From Blattamonas nauphoetae (lineage: Eukaryota > Preaxostyla > Oxymonadida), in contig JARBJD010000016.1 of the NCBI GenBank assembly GCA_033064195.1, forward strand, positions 186,001 to 250,000: DNA of 64,000 nt, in the 5' to 3' direction. Position numbers and translations under genes: made by a program. This document shows, one piece after another, positions 21,801 through 30,700 of this stretch. Under the pieces are notes generated by a model. It made no database searches. It was given only the letters and a program-made list of their open reading frames with translations, and had not been told where the DNA came from. Every line of letters begins with the position of its first letter. The stretch's first letter is position 1.

Positions 21801-24131
21801 TTTGAGGATGGGAACGATGTTCGACTGTTGGTGAGATTCAAGCGCTAATAAAGAAAAAAGCAGAGGATGACTCGATGGTGGGAAAAATGGTGAAGGAGTT
21901 TGTGTCAAAAAAGATGAATGGAATGAAGAACCAAAGTTCTTCTGACGAAGAAATCCTGTTCGAGAAAAGATTGGGATGAATGTGGAAGATATTTGAGCGG
22001 TTGGGAGAGAGAATTCGCAAGGCTGGAGACGGAGGTGAGGAGGAAAAAAGAGTTCTGGGACGATGCAGAGAGAGCAGAAAGTGGCGAATTTGGATCTGTC
22101 CTGGACGAGCTTGTTGAATTGTGTGTTTGGGAGAGAGATGATTGAATGGAACAACGGAGTGGTATGATTGAGAGGAGATGAAGAACGATTCAGTTGAGAC
22201 TGCATGACAGTTGGGTTCAAGAGTAATTTCCATGTCGTGTGGGTTTTCTCGAGAGTGAAGGGGAGGACGGACACTCTTTGTGAAAATGTGGGTCTGAGGA
22301 TGGTTGGTGTTCCGTTGATGAGATGTTGGAGGAGAACAGATGAAAGTGTCCAGAGAAGAATTAATCCTCCGCTGTCGCGTTTGTTTCTCGAATCAATAGA
22401 TGTGATATCGAGGAGTGAATTGGATGATGAGAGAGACGAATGGAAATTTGGCGAGTTTTGGCGAGAAGAACGGAGGAGACGAGTGGTGAACGGAACTTCC
22501 TGGTCGAGTGGTGCTTCAGAGAGAAGAAGTTGAATCAAATGGATGACAAATCTGACGAGCCCTTCACTGTTTATGAACTCTTCCATCCATTTGTCGTTTT
22601 CTGTTGCATGATGATTCAGAGAAGAGATCGTTTGAGCGATGTTCTGTTCCAAGAAGAGAGGCCCCCACAGAGTTGTTTTCGGATCTCGTGTTAATGCATG
22701 CACAAATTGTTGAGATTTGTCTTTGGGAATTTCAGAAAGCGATATTTCGAGAAACTGAGCATTTGTATCATCCAATTTTATCTTGTTGTTTCTCAAGGTT
22801 TGAACGAGTGTGCCAAATTCTCCCCTTCTCACATTCGAGTGAGAATGACTGATGATCGCAAAACAAATGCGATTGAACAGTCTGAATGTCTGTTCTGCAT
22901 TCTGATGCTCAAATGCATGCGTTGTGTCTGGTGTATTAAGAAGTTCCTCTGACCAGGAAATCATCTCCTTTACAATACCTTCTTTGACCAGAACGTCGAA
23001 CGAACTTTGTGAATCAAACAGCTTTTGGATCAGATCAAATCCTTTGTTGTGATCGAAGTCGGTTGATCTGATGGTTCGCATGAGAATTGTCGGATTGAGT
23101 GGATTGCGAGCTGTGCTTCCCTCTCGACCATCCTTTCTGAAGCCAAGAGCATTCTGGTTGCAGTCGCTGTAGTGAAGGAAGTTATTTGTCTTTTCGAGAA
23201 AGTCAGTGATGAACGAGAGAGGAACTGATTCTTTTGGAGAGTCAGGGAGTCTGCCGAGAAGAGTCAAGAGAATGTCGGTAATTGTGTCGAAGATGACAAA
23301 AGCTGCTTGTCCTTTCTGATTTCGGATCCTCACAGATATGACCTCGACGAAGATTGACGAAAGTGTTCGTTGACTGGTTGTTGAAAGTTGCTCCGGAGTG
23401 CTTAGAAGTGAGAGTAAGGGAACAAACTCGTCGTCATCCGGAACAGTTGGAGTTGATTTGAGGAGATCAGACAGGACATGAAGACGAACTGAAATCTGTT
23501 CAGATCGAGAGATTGGGAGGAATGGTGGAGAGTTGAGGAGGTGTGTATCAGACGATTCGAATTGGTTGAATGAAGCGAGGAATGTTCCGAATGGATTCTG
23601 TTGAGGGATAAACAATTTCTTTCGGTTAAATCCCTGATAAGAACGTGACGTCCTGAAAAAGAGATCACTCAATTGATGAAGCACAGTTGGAAGAGGGTGA
23701 GCGGATACACGGTTAGAAAGCTCAGAAAACGCCGATTGACAGAGATCAGAATTCTTCGTGTCAATAACTGATTGAATAACTTTCTTCGCCAGCTCCACGA
23801 AGCCAAAATGGTTTCCACTATTCTGTTCAGTTGAAAATATCCAACAGGGCGAACATATCACATCCAAGAGAGTCATAAGAAACGGGATGATTGACTGTTC
23901 GTTTCCAACGATGTTGTCCGAATAAAAATGCGCATATGCTGTGAAAGCGGGAAGATAACGACATATTTCTTGGAAATCTTCATTGGTTCTCGAATTCATA
24001 CAAAACTGGTGGAGAGATTCCCAATCGAAGTTTGACATTTCTGATGCTGGCTTCCAGAGTTCTAAATGATGTGAAGGACTCAAATGTGGATGAAAGGAGT
24101 TGCCTTGATGGTGTTGAAGTGGAGTGGACAT
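15882..24131 (-). CDS. Giant USP-type ubiquitin carboxyl-terminal hydrolase
   Basis: One exon, 2749 residues, ATG at 24131 (MSTPLQHHQGN). Residues 1 to about 970 and 1900 to 2749 are mostly helical and Leu-rich, consistent with armadillo/HEAT-like scaffolding. The USP catalytic domain lies near residues 978-1320. Its Cys box is GLRNPRMACFMNAI (catalytic Cys about 987, with Asn five residues before it as in other USPs); its His box is ELTGFEVYEV...NHYYSVIK (His about 1271), followed by WWLFNDDKVSEFD. The fingers region carries C-x2-C (CLQC). The shape, a catalytic domain embedded in a very long helical protein, recalls USP34, USP9X and USP24, which remove ubiquitin in the cytosol. Residues 1712-1872 are a 23-residue tandem repeat. 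Convergent with GSK3, 150 bp apart. Confidence 0.9.
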   Translation of the reverse strand: MSTPLQHHQGNSFHPHLSPSHHLELWKPASEMSNFDWESLHQFCMNSRTNEDFQEICRYLPAFTAYAHFYSDNIVGNEQSIIPFLMTLLDVICSPCWIFSTEQNSGNHFGFVELAKKVIQSVIDTKNSDLCQSAFSELSNRVSAHPLPTVLHQLSDLFFRTSRSYQGFNRKKLFIPQQNPFGTFLASFNQFESSDTHLLNSPPFLPISRSEQISVRLHVLSDLLKSTPTVPDDDEFVPLLSLLSTPEQLSTTSQRTLSSIFVEVISVRIRNQKGQAAFVIFDTITDILLTLLGRLPDSPKESVPLSFITDFLEKTNNFLHYSDCNQNALGFRKDGREGSTARNPLNPTILMRTIRSTDFDHNKGFDLIQKLFDSQSSFDVLVKEGIVKEMISWSEELLNTPDTTHAFEHQNAEQTFRLFNRICFAIISHSHSNVRRGEFGTLVQTLRNNKIKLDDTNAQFLEISLSEIPKDKSQQFVHALTRDPKTTLWGPLFLEQNIAQTISSLNHHATENDKWMEEFINSEGLVRFVIHLIQLLLSEAPLDQEVPFTTRLLRSSRQNSPNFHSSLSSSNSLLDITSIDSRNKRDSGGLILLWTLSSVLLQHLINGTPTILRPTFSQRVSVLPFTLEKTHTTWKLLLNPTVMQSQLNRSSSPLNHTTPLFHSIISLPNTQFNKLVQDRSKFATFCSLCIVPELFFPPHLRLQPCEFSLPTAQISSTFIPIFSRTGFLRQKNFGSSFHSSFLTQTPSPFFPPSSHPLLFSLLALESHQQSNIVPILKKSNVSLEMLLVCVSVLCVLPRRLFDIPRSFENGVVESIADHLNTNPDHHPTGIRLITFLSHLVLSWENIRIPVVPIRRILVNAPTMGNEMLPLRLITSFLLTLIKTGKGWNQTILNQIGNDFVDHILHSFLFPSGSQSLHPIFEDDRMILTELVMALSQPAALVPFFEEKQILMNRLPLPFLDQKERGRENNTIISRNTPKGLRNPRMACFMNAIVIQLFQNKEFSNTILSFDGRVSTTPFNQTPHPSGMTLVDEEIKKQQRMMEESCQVEKDRIPQSLVFFHLQRIFALLCLNREGEVRVTDLAAALSDSSKQMFHENSSNDSEDFVKALLSQLDIFFHRCGYPHFASTSFGCHVVKAMNCENNHPCSTLIDPDFMFPVEIQQSSSLEDALEKMVLGKKGSTLQCLQCVPDGSQMVPGSVRKLIATPSNSVMIFMNRKTLDGQLTTNRCSFPKTLDLFPFSLEKQEVKDADRTLFVYELTGFEVYEVRNDTNHYYSVIKEGRSQMWWLFNDDKVSEFDISKMSDYFGGNGRQGYATLLFYRRLLPDDDGSVNSPVLLPSSTPLGNLLSDEEERYAAEQALKRKLPSSEGQVDEEMQQEWDRTFPKPALSETEERQLERDFLTTTGLDLLQFVLNGTENHDSSRTPTNVNSNVNISQSVSRKGSGKKKKLVTKPNSNVIEPEIIPHHRGTPLTLPLLQAFFHQYVHSGRRSERIWKSIDRTLEKDEQLSRQFVDYLLRQLVEEDEALKNEQKGEEERRQLFIKWNREEDEARQAHEEEQDRILRAFEQKIHEMEVNTHEPTQRNNRFKNRADRSKVERERPQRIPFSKKVLPSSSIIRGVHHTTSLLVSFFSDCQDQDVVNRFLSTFQICIQIIQPEDLELLLDRTSKAIVSPSIKEILDYILSKCHRSHYPNSNTQTPPQIKNDLCQIVQNNGIVEHPENHMIPHYPPSQIGVGTGIIEHPENHMIPHYLPSRIGVGTGFIEHPENPVIPHHPPSQIGVGTGIIEHPVNPVIPHHPPSQIGVGTGIIEHPENPVIPHHPPSQIGVGTGIIEHPVNPVIPHHPPSQIGVGTGIVKPPENHMIPHHPPSPIGVNTGIVDQHFKSPDRQSEIAPFIDIPEDQIVFPQHTPQPSRNDFLPRLALFLPFQPFVISSSEYSHFSLDELMLPSDASIHYLRSSFETLSTSSQPNLQHRIGFEDRLLSQRELFNSIVSLLIDPTETAQNPSSAVRVSSDLIRLNEELKFIQPCTVDLILNCLIDQMTSVSAISMNASIFQLLLLLMVSFDEEILGLRSKIAELILDRRMRSLLTFKLPISFLRRQPMSVDQQNRLFAMYFSLVLNILIIVSDSDPQVSHLIADLHIDTLIKKHISDINLNTPLQILNRFLSQTLLAQEPDSTILQMLEEQRMKRRNHIADRLVFWLCPPSSRSISFPSTHLQSLLSQHNLTQLVISTPHISFRPNNKVDTSEVLRYFFEADEDRSILENRQLTLQVIFDSLKQKLDTRRRRCWMKQFGALMKVISLFFIARKQSRTLHIGLPLLHSMLQIYGHYRMMAQNICLSSQIFDGFKFIVEQLSSFEIIPPQTLGLLQSCCHSQYLIFPSQEGRTSLIFSSKTGETDLRPSFDDLFSFSIFLIRHSSLLPLQSRIELWISLCSFCIVSEAPGNVLSSISDSELHTFLEPIIHLSSTLASDRQAGSSSLHFVLRAFDHLLVTIGSQALLDKRSLFKNHPNLAHLSVLSLLFSPPIFTRIFELFVLPSDCVDHPPTTVRPLSPLPISFKLFFTNIGQVLPSFLDIILQTVISEPFFAHTPQIYSIINHLQFIPPHLFAAAKQKVANSDSVLNLIRFLSTRDSPDSMSACVIIRRIFYHSELGQFIPLTKDSKSLTHINTVLRDIHNKMTLYFSLTDPCEGLLENLNQFLNANRQALQRSRPFLMSEQSNWHEYRLVIQNSLEFHENQTLQKLLSVFMFTAQAWKQP
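18516..18998 (-). repeat. 69-bp coding minisatellite, seven copies
   Basis: Seven tandem units of exactly 69 bp inside the USP gene, encoding a 23-residue unit of the form I-I-E-H-P-E-N-P-V-I-P-H-H-P-P-S-Q-I-G-V-G-T-G. The central copies are nearly identical at DNA level and alternate between ENPVIP and VNPVIP, suggesting a 138-bp double unit was itself duplicated. The outer copies diverge (ENHMIPHY; IVKPPENHM). All differences keep the frame. The antisense strand is also open through the array, a by-product of the repeat length. Confidence 0.95.
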
Positions 24132-24603
24132 ATGATGAAAATGATGAAAAGAAGCTTAGGAAATAATTGTAGGATTATTGAAGATTGTATTGCCGTTTAC
24201 GAGAAACAAAAACCGTTGAAATCGCAAGAGAATATGAGATGCAGCAAAGAACGTGAGATGACAGATGCTGAATACGAAGAAAACGAGATGAATGATGGAA
24301 TGACATGACGTCAAGCATCAAACACTTTTATCTCCAAAAAATATCATTTCAGATAAGTAACAAGCTGAAAATGGCAAAAAGAATTGAAATTTGTTGATGA
24401 GAGAGATTGAGAATTGGAGTTTGAGATTGAAGTCTCATGTGTGATGATAGGGTTCCATTCTGCAAACTCCGAGAAAAGCTGAGGGTTAGAGAACACAACT
24501 ACGATGTATCCAACACAGGTTGTCATTGAAAGATTAGTTTTGAACATCTTTGAAATTTGAGGTTAAAACAAATAAATTCTTTCGGTTTCGGGATCAATCC
24601 TGA
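24132..24603. promoter_or_regulatory. Divergent intergenic region
   Basis: Separates the start codons of the USP gene (minus) and the SANT-domain gene (plus), so both promoters must lie here. It is A/T-rich with repeated GA-rich phrases (GATTGAGAATTGGAG, TTTGAGATTGAAG near 24405-24435). No coding sequence is supported and no specific element is recognised. Confidence 0.4.
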
Positions 24604-27405
24604 ATGAATCAGCACAAAACCGAGTCAAATGGTGTTCCATTAAATGATAAATCCCTATCTATCTCCAATCTTCCGTTGTTATCGCCACTTTTATCTTCAT
24701 CGTCATCAGACACACATTCAACATCCATCCTATCTATTCACCATGGTATTCCTCCAAACTTCCCAAATGACCCAACCATCGAATTCAAAACCCCCAGCGA
24801 TATAACATTCTCGTCCCATTCACAACCTATTCTTTCAACTCCAACGCCAAATCGGTCGTCATCCCGATCAACTCAATCTACAACACCCTCACCTCTCCCA
24901 GGACAGTCTCCAGGGTTATCGATAATTTCATTGCGATCCAGAGCTAACCGAGTCAGCAATTTCGTTAGAGATGCCCCGAAGTCCGTTCCTAATAGTCCGT
25001 TCGAGCCACACATCACCCACTTGAATACCCTCCAAAACTTCTTCCCTGAACATAAACCTTTCAAAGAATCAATCATCAGACGAGTTCCTCGTGATTATAT
25101 TGCCACATATATCAGAAAACAACGACAGAAACACCATCTCGATTATCTTCGAGAAGATGTCAGTGCTCAGGTAAAATCTCAAAATTTTGCGATCAACAAA
25201 CAACATCATCAACACCAAACCCTTTTACAGACCCGCTATGCCGCAAAAAGAGACATTGTGTTCGAGTGGATGAAATTGTTGAGTCTCACTCACAAACGAG
25301 GCCAACAAGCCAACCTCAGCCACTCTTCTCCAAAACTTTCCACACTGTCTCATCTGGTTTCTTATCCAATTCACACGGCAACAACTCAATCGTCCCACAA
25401 AATGATTTTTCATCTCAAATCCTTCACAACGGCCTCAGCCTATCTGAATTCTGTCTTATCAACTTCAACGTATGCTTCACTGTATCATACATGGTTGGTA
25501 AACACACTCTTGTTTGAAATATTTCTCTCGGAACATTTAAGTTTATGCCTGCTCGGCACAATGAAATCACTCTTTCCCTGGCGCCCATGCGTTTTACCAG
25601 ATCCTAAACCTGATCTTTCTGTTCAACCTATCGCAAATAACCTTGTTCTACCTCGTCGTAATGTAGTCGATAATTCTGATCGCCACCAACGATTTCCATT
25701 TTCAAGCTACTCCGGCCCAGTTCTTGTTCAGCCATCACCCGAACTCTATCCTGAATTTGTGATTGGAACGTTTACACCGTCATCTTACCTTCCGACGTCT
25801 TCTGGAAAGTCTTCTAGCTACGATTACGTTCCTCCGTTCATCGATAAGGATGATCTCGTCCATTACAGACAAAGTGCTCGAACCAACGGTGTCATTCCGG
25901 CAAATATCCCTCGTACATTGTCCAGAGACGCGACATTGGACCTAATGGATGATTTTTTGATGGATTTGGAAGAACGAATTTATCATCCTTCGGTGTATAA
26001 GAAAACAAGAAATATGGCAACAATCCCATGGATGAATGACTCTACACAATCAAGACTTGTACAACGAACCAAAGCAATCGTTCTCTCATCGTCCAATCGG
26101 ACGCCGGAACACAATCCAGTTCACACTCTCCCATCCCAGTCAGCTCATTCACTATTTGCTTCTCGACATTCAAACTCCTCACCGCGCTTCCCTTTCCACT
26201 CAACGAATTTCGTGGACCACACACCACAACTCCAAATGTTCCACGATCGCCAGAAAGCGTCGAACTGGACACCAGACGAGAAAGAACGCTTTGTCTTGGC
26301 TTCTCTTGTCCATCCTCGCAACTATGATGCAATCGCACGAGAATCACTCGTCAACAAAACCAGAAAGGACATCCGTGACTTCAGCATGTTTGATGCAGGG
26401 TATCGGCGATGCGGTCATTTTCGGGAGGAACAACCCAAATCATCAGACTCACAACAGTCGGACAGCGTGCCTCAAACAGATTCTGACCTGATGACCCAGA
26501 AGTCGCCGACAATTCCGATTATTCGTAGCCACCCGACTCGTTATATCACAACCAATCCAATCCAGCGATGGATCAGAGAATGCAGTGTTCAGACAGGGCT
26601 GTCTTTTGTGGAGGAAACGGAAGAATTCACAGAAAATGAGAAAATTGAAAGAAACATCAGACTCCGCTTCAAAGCGACTTCTCAGGATCGAATTCCACCT
26701 CTCCCGCCCAACGACTTTGGTGATCCCACCGAAGAATGGACAGTTCCAAAGCTTTTGTCCACACTTCCTCTCAACCGACCTCTCATCCCTCCTTTCTCAC
26801 TCGAAACGGAAACAGATGATGTTTTTCCCACCCAGACTGAAGAAGCGCTTCAGCCTGAGCCATCATCACTCTCTCCTCCACCACCTCCTCCCCCACCCAC
26901 TGCCACGAGAGCGATCTCGTACGGAACACGCCGCCGATACATGATCGAGCAGCTCTCACAGACACCGCCAAGCACGCAAGTTGATCGCGAGCAGATGTAT
27001 CTGTTCGATGCGTTCTTTCCTCCTTCTCAACTATCTCTCTACCGAAATCCCAAACACCTCCCAAATATCGAATTCATCACACCGATTCGGAAGCCATCAA
27101 TTCGAGAATTCATCGACACGCCGCGATCGGGGATAAAGCTCTTTGTTCTCCACAAAGACTTGGCAAACGTGAAAGCAAGTTACACACGCCGTGTGGGAGG
27201 ACGAGTGAACTATTCATTCTTTGGAAATGGGCTGGGAACGGCGCAACCAGTCGCACAACATCACAGTCTCTCGGATGAGTCACAAATTCCGAAAGAAGAG
27301 ACTGAAGAGCCGTATGGAAGCAAGGCCACTCTCTGGATTGAGGAACCTGACCAGAATGAAAGTTTATTTCGTCCGCTGGGATGGTTCCCGACCACTTCTC
27401 CGTGA
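24604..27405 (+). CDS. SANT-domain protein, NCoR/SMRT-type
   Basis: One open frame of 933 residues from the ATG at 24604 (MNQHKTESNG). The only domain I recognise is a SANT/Myb-like helix bundle around residues 553-600: WTPDEKERF, then HPRNYDAIA, then NKTRKDIRDF, which follows the NCoR/SMRT SANT pattern (W..EEK..F......HPKNF..IA....KT). Such domains act in histone-deacetylase corepressor complexes in the nucleus. A basic helical segment precedes it (RKQRQKHHLDYL ... RYAAKRDIVFEWMKL), and Ser/Pro-rich sequence with a poly-proline run (SPPPPPPPP, near 26875) lies on both sides. A hydrophobic stretch around 25440-25560 could include an unspliced intron, though the frame stays open. The family call is inference. 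Confidence 0.65.
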   Translation: MNQHKTESNGVPLNDKSLSISNLPLLSPLLSSSSSDTHSTSILSIHHGIPPNFPNDPTIEFKTPSDITFSSHSQPILSTPTPNRSSSRSTQSTTPSPLPGQSPGLSIISLRSRANRVSNFVRDAPKSVPNSPFEPHITHLNTLQNFFPEHKPFKESIIRRVPRDYIATYIRKQRQKHHLDYLREDVSAQVKSQNFAINKQHHQHQTLLQTRYAAKRDIVFEWMKLLSLTHKRGQQANLSHSSPKLSTLSHLVSYPIHTATTQSSHKMIFHLKSFTTASAYLNSVLSTSTYASLYHTWLVNTLLFEIFLSEHLSLCLLGTMKSLFPWRPCVLPDPKPDLSVQPIANNLVLPRRNVVDNSDRHQRFPFSSYSGPVLVQPSPELYPEFVIGTFTPSSYLPTSSGKSSSYDYVPPFIDKDDLVHYRQSARTNGVIPANIPRTLSRDATLDLMDDFLMDLEERIYHPSVYKKTRNMATIPWMNDSTQSRLVQRTKAIVLSSSNRTPEHNPVHTLPSQSAHSLFASRHSNSSPRFPFHSTNFVDHTPQLQMFHDRQKASNWTPDEKERFVLASLVHPRNYDAIARESLVNKTRKDIRDFSMFDAGYRRCGHFREEQPKSSDSQQSDSVPQTDSDLMTQKSPTIPIIRSHPTRYITTNPIQRWIRECSVQTGLSFVEETEEFTENEKIERNIRLRFKATSQDRIPPLPPNDFGDPTEEWTVPKLLSTLPLNRPLIPPFSLETETDDVFPTQTEEALQPEPSSLSPPPPPPPPTATRAISYGTRRRYMIEQLSQTPPSTQVDREQMYLFDAFFPPSQLSLYRNPKHLPNIEFITPIRKPSIREFIDTPRSGIKLFVLHKDLANVKASYTRRVGGRVNYSFFGNGLGTAQPVAQHHSLSDESQIPKEETEEPYGSKATLWIEEPDQNESLFRPLGWFPTTSP

Positions 27406-27709
27406 AGTGGCCTTTCTTCAGAGATTGGAATGACACTCACTGGGAACACCAGATTCTCTTTGCGAGCCTGATGAAAGTTGGGGCATCAGAGTTCACTTGA
27501 GTGACTTCCATTCAGTTTATAAAGGGTTTGGTCAAATCTCACTTCCGGACAACCCAAATTTATCGTCTTTTATTCTTGTTTGCAATATTGTCACGAATGA
27601 GAAGACTGAGTTCAGTGATTGGTAAATAAAGAGACTTCTCGCCGTTTCGCATGAGGAGAAGCTTTAAAAGATGACAAATTATGAGACTTTGAGAGAAACA
27701 AAAACATAA
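27406..27709. other. Convergent intergenic region
   Basis: Between the 3' ends of two convergent genes. Nothing recognised beyond A/T-rich sequence suited to transcription ends. Confidence 0.4.
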
Positions 27710-30700
27710 CTACTGTCGTGAGAGGTGCATAGTGCCGATGTGTGTGCCCATGCGGACAAGGGTTTCGATTTTGTGATTGGTTGCGTTCATGAGATCGTCA
27801 TCGAATGTAACAGACAGACCTTGGTCTTCATTTGTCGGAACAATCACCAGGACCGTTGAACCACCGTGCAGGAAGATGCCGATCTCATCGCCTTTTGCGA
27901 CATGCTGACCAACAGACACAACACTTTTGCAGCATCCAACAAAACAAGCCCCGACCATCACAAGAACGAAGTCGGTCAGTTCGTGGCGGAGATGAAAGAG
28001 AAGACGGTTGTTGTCGGTGAAGACGTTCACATTCTGCCGGACAGCGATTGGATTGACGGTGTAGTACTCGCCTGGAATGTGATGGATCCCAATCACATCG
28101 CAGTCGAGTGGGCTGTGGACGCGGTGATAGTCTTGTGGGGCCAGTCGGGACAGAGCAATGGCTGCTCGGATGGAAGGATTGGTGGAATAGAACACGTTTG
28201 AAGGGTCGGTTGCTGTCGGGGGATCAGTTGCAGAAGCTGTTGGGACTTCTTGTTGAGAAGGGATTGTCGGATTGGCTTCTCGTGGTTCAACGTCAGCTGG
28301 CTGCGAAAGTGAGGCTTGTTCTGGGGCAATTGACGAGGAGGGAGCTTTTGGCTCGATCTCCAGTGCCTCTGCTGGAGACGCGACGTTTGCATTTGGAGGA
28401 GTGTCTGGGATATCCGATTCGACGAGCGGTGTGGCAGCTTCTGGCTCTGCTGTTGTCTGAATCACATGGTGTTCCTCTGGTTCATGGACAACTTTGTCGT
28501 CTCTGACTTCTGGACTTTCTCCTTTTGGCAGATTGACCCGTCTGATTCTGTGAAGAGCAGACGACAGTCGCTCACTGTCTGAGAGCCAAGGATTGAGACA
28601 GAGCGGACATTTCAGCTCTGCGAGATGGGGAGGAATTTCAGTGTTGAGTGGGACATCAACTGGAGTCTCAAGAGGATGGTCCACACAACACGCTGAACAT
28701 AACAAGCACACTTTCCCTGCGAGGAGATCGGAGACAATACAGTTGGAGAGCTTTTCGAGTGATAGCCGTCTGACCTTCCCAGAGACCTTGACAATGCTGT
28801 TTTGATCAAACAGTTTCAACATGGTCTTTTGGAAGATAAGCTCGCCAACGTCAGCTTGGGCACTTTCAGAACATAGAATTGCACTCAACTCCTTGTCCAA
28901 TTCTCTCTTTCGCTTCTCAAAGTGCTTTGTGACTTCCTTGGTCTGCTTCTTCTGTTGTCTCTCCTCCGTTTTCGCAGCACGTGAAGCGAGCTTCAATTGC
29001 TGCTTGGCTTCTTTCTGTCTTCTCTTTTCTTGTTTCTGTTCCTGTTTCGACCTTTGGTTCGGGTCGACTCGTTCAATCCCGAACAACCTGATCAGTTCTT
29101 CGATTCCTCCGAGCAACGTGCCGAGTGTGAATTGTTCGCCTTTGATCCACAACTGTTTCGCTTGATCAACAGTCTCAAACACAACCAATCGACAATCAGC
29201 AGGCGACACAATCACAGTTGGGTCATCCCTTCCAGCGATCGGACGAGCAGCCGGGAGTAGTCGACGACTGAAGAAGTCGTCGAAGTTGGAGAAGGCCTCT
29301 GGCGGCTTCTCCATCTCGCTGATGTCGATGCCGTATTGGTTGATGAAAGGGTAGATTTCTTTGGTGCTCTCTTTGCTCGCCTTTTTCTTTCCCATCGATT
29401 TGGTTGATTTCTCGAAGAACTTCTTGAGAGGTGCTGATTGAATCATTCGTCGACCCCATTCCGTGCAATAAGACACTTGAAAGGCAGCAATGAGCGATGA
29501 CGGTAGGTGCTCCTTCACCACAAGCCCTGTTTCTCGATCAACCACTCTGAGACAGCGCGAGTCGAGAAGTTCATTCACTCTGTTCCGAGCCTTGGAATAG
29601 CGATGCCGATATGCGCGCATGTTTTTGATTGACAAGTTGTAGTCCCAAAGAGGAGGGACTGTGAGTGATGCTAATTTCTTTGTTGAAGTGGACTCGGTGT
29701 GAGTTCCGGTGGGGTTTGCGATTGGCTGTCCAGCGAGGTCTTCCTCGAATTTCAGTTCTTCCTCGTCGTCAGGATGGAGAAGTTTGAACAAACCCACGTT
29801 GGGATCAAGATGGTTTGCATTCGGCTCGTTTCTGTCGTCTGAATCCTCTCCGTCCTCATCGCCGTCTTCGTCTTTGTCGAGATACAGATCGTCCCCGCCC
29901 ATCATTTTCTGGAATCGAGACAGAAGCGACAACGTGCCTTTGATGTGCTGTTCGGCGGTATGCTCGTTGTAGTCTATGCTGTCGATGACGGTTGTCCGCT
30001 CAAGTTCTTCAACCATCGGCTTGATGGGGTCAGGTGTTGGGGTGGAGAAGATGATGGGATCTGGGCTCGACTGCAGGAATGGCGTGCGACTGAGAGGAGC
30101 ATCGAATGGTGGGATCGGAGATTGGACGGGATACAGAGGTGGACTGGCAGCTGTGAAAACTGGCGCCAAGGTTGGAGTTGTGCCGAACATCAACTTTCCA
30201 GCTCGAGAGATGTGCCTCACACTTGATTTCGGTTGTGGGGAAGACGAAGTCTTTGGTGATTGTTCCTCGTTTCCGGTCTTCTGTTTGGTTTGCTCAGGTT
30301 GAGTCTTCCTCAGCTTGGAAGGGGTGCTGACGTTGGTGGCTGGACCTGGTTGAGGCGGCGCAGGGGCAGTTGGGGCAACACCATTCTTTGGACCTGATCG
30401 TCGAGTCTGCTCCTCTTCAATCAGCTCTCGAGACGATCCTGCACCGAGTGGAAGAAAGCAACATGTGGGATTTTCGAGAGTGTCCTCAACAGAATACTGG
30501 AGAATGGAAGCAGGGTTTCCAAGGAACGCCTGAATCTCAAAAAGGGGGTCGGATTGCAGCTGTGGGGAGACAACGAGTTCGTGCATGAGAGTCGAGAAGA
30601 GAACGGTGAGGGGGGTGGTCTGTGGGAGGAGATGGAGGCCGGAGATGGGAGACCTCTCGAACAGTTCGCGTGGATTGAGAGTGAGGAGAACAGCAACGAG

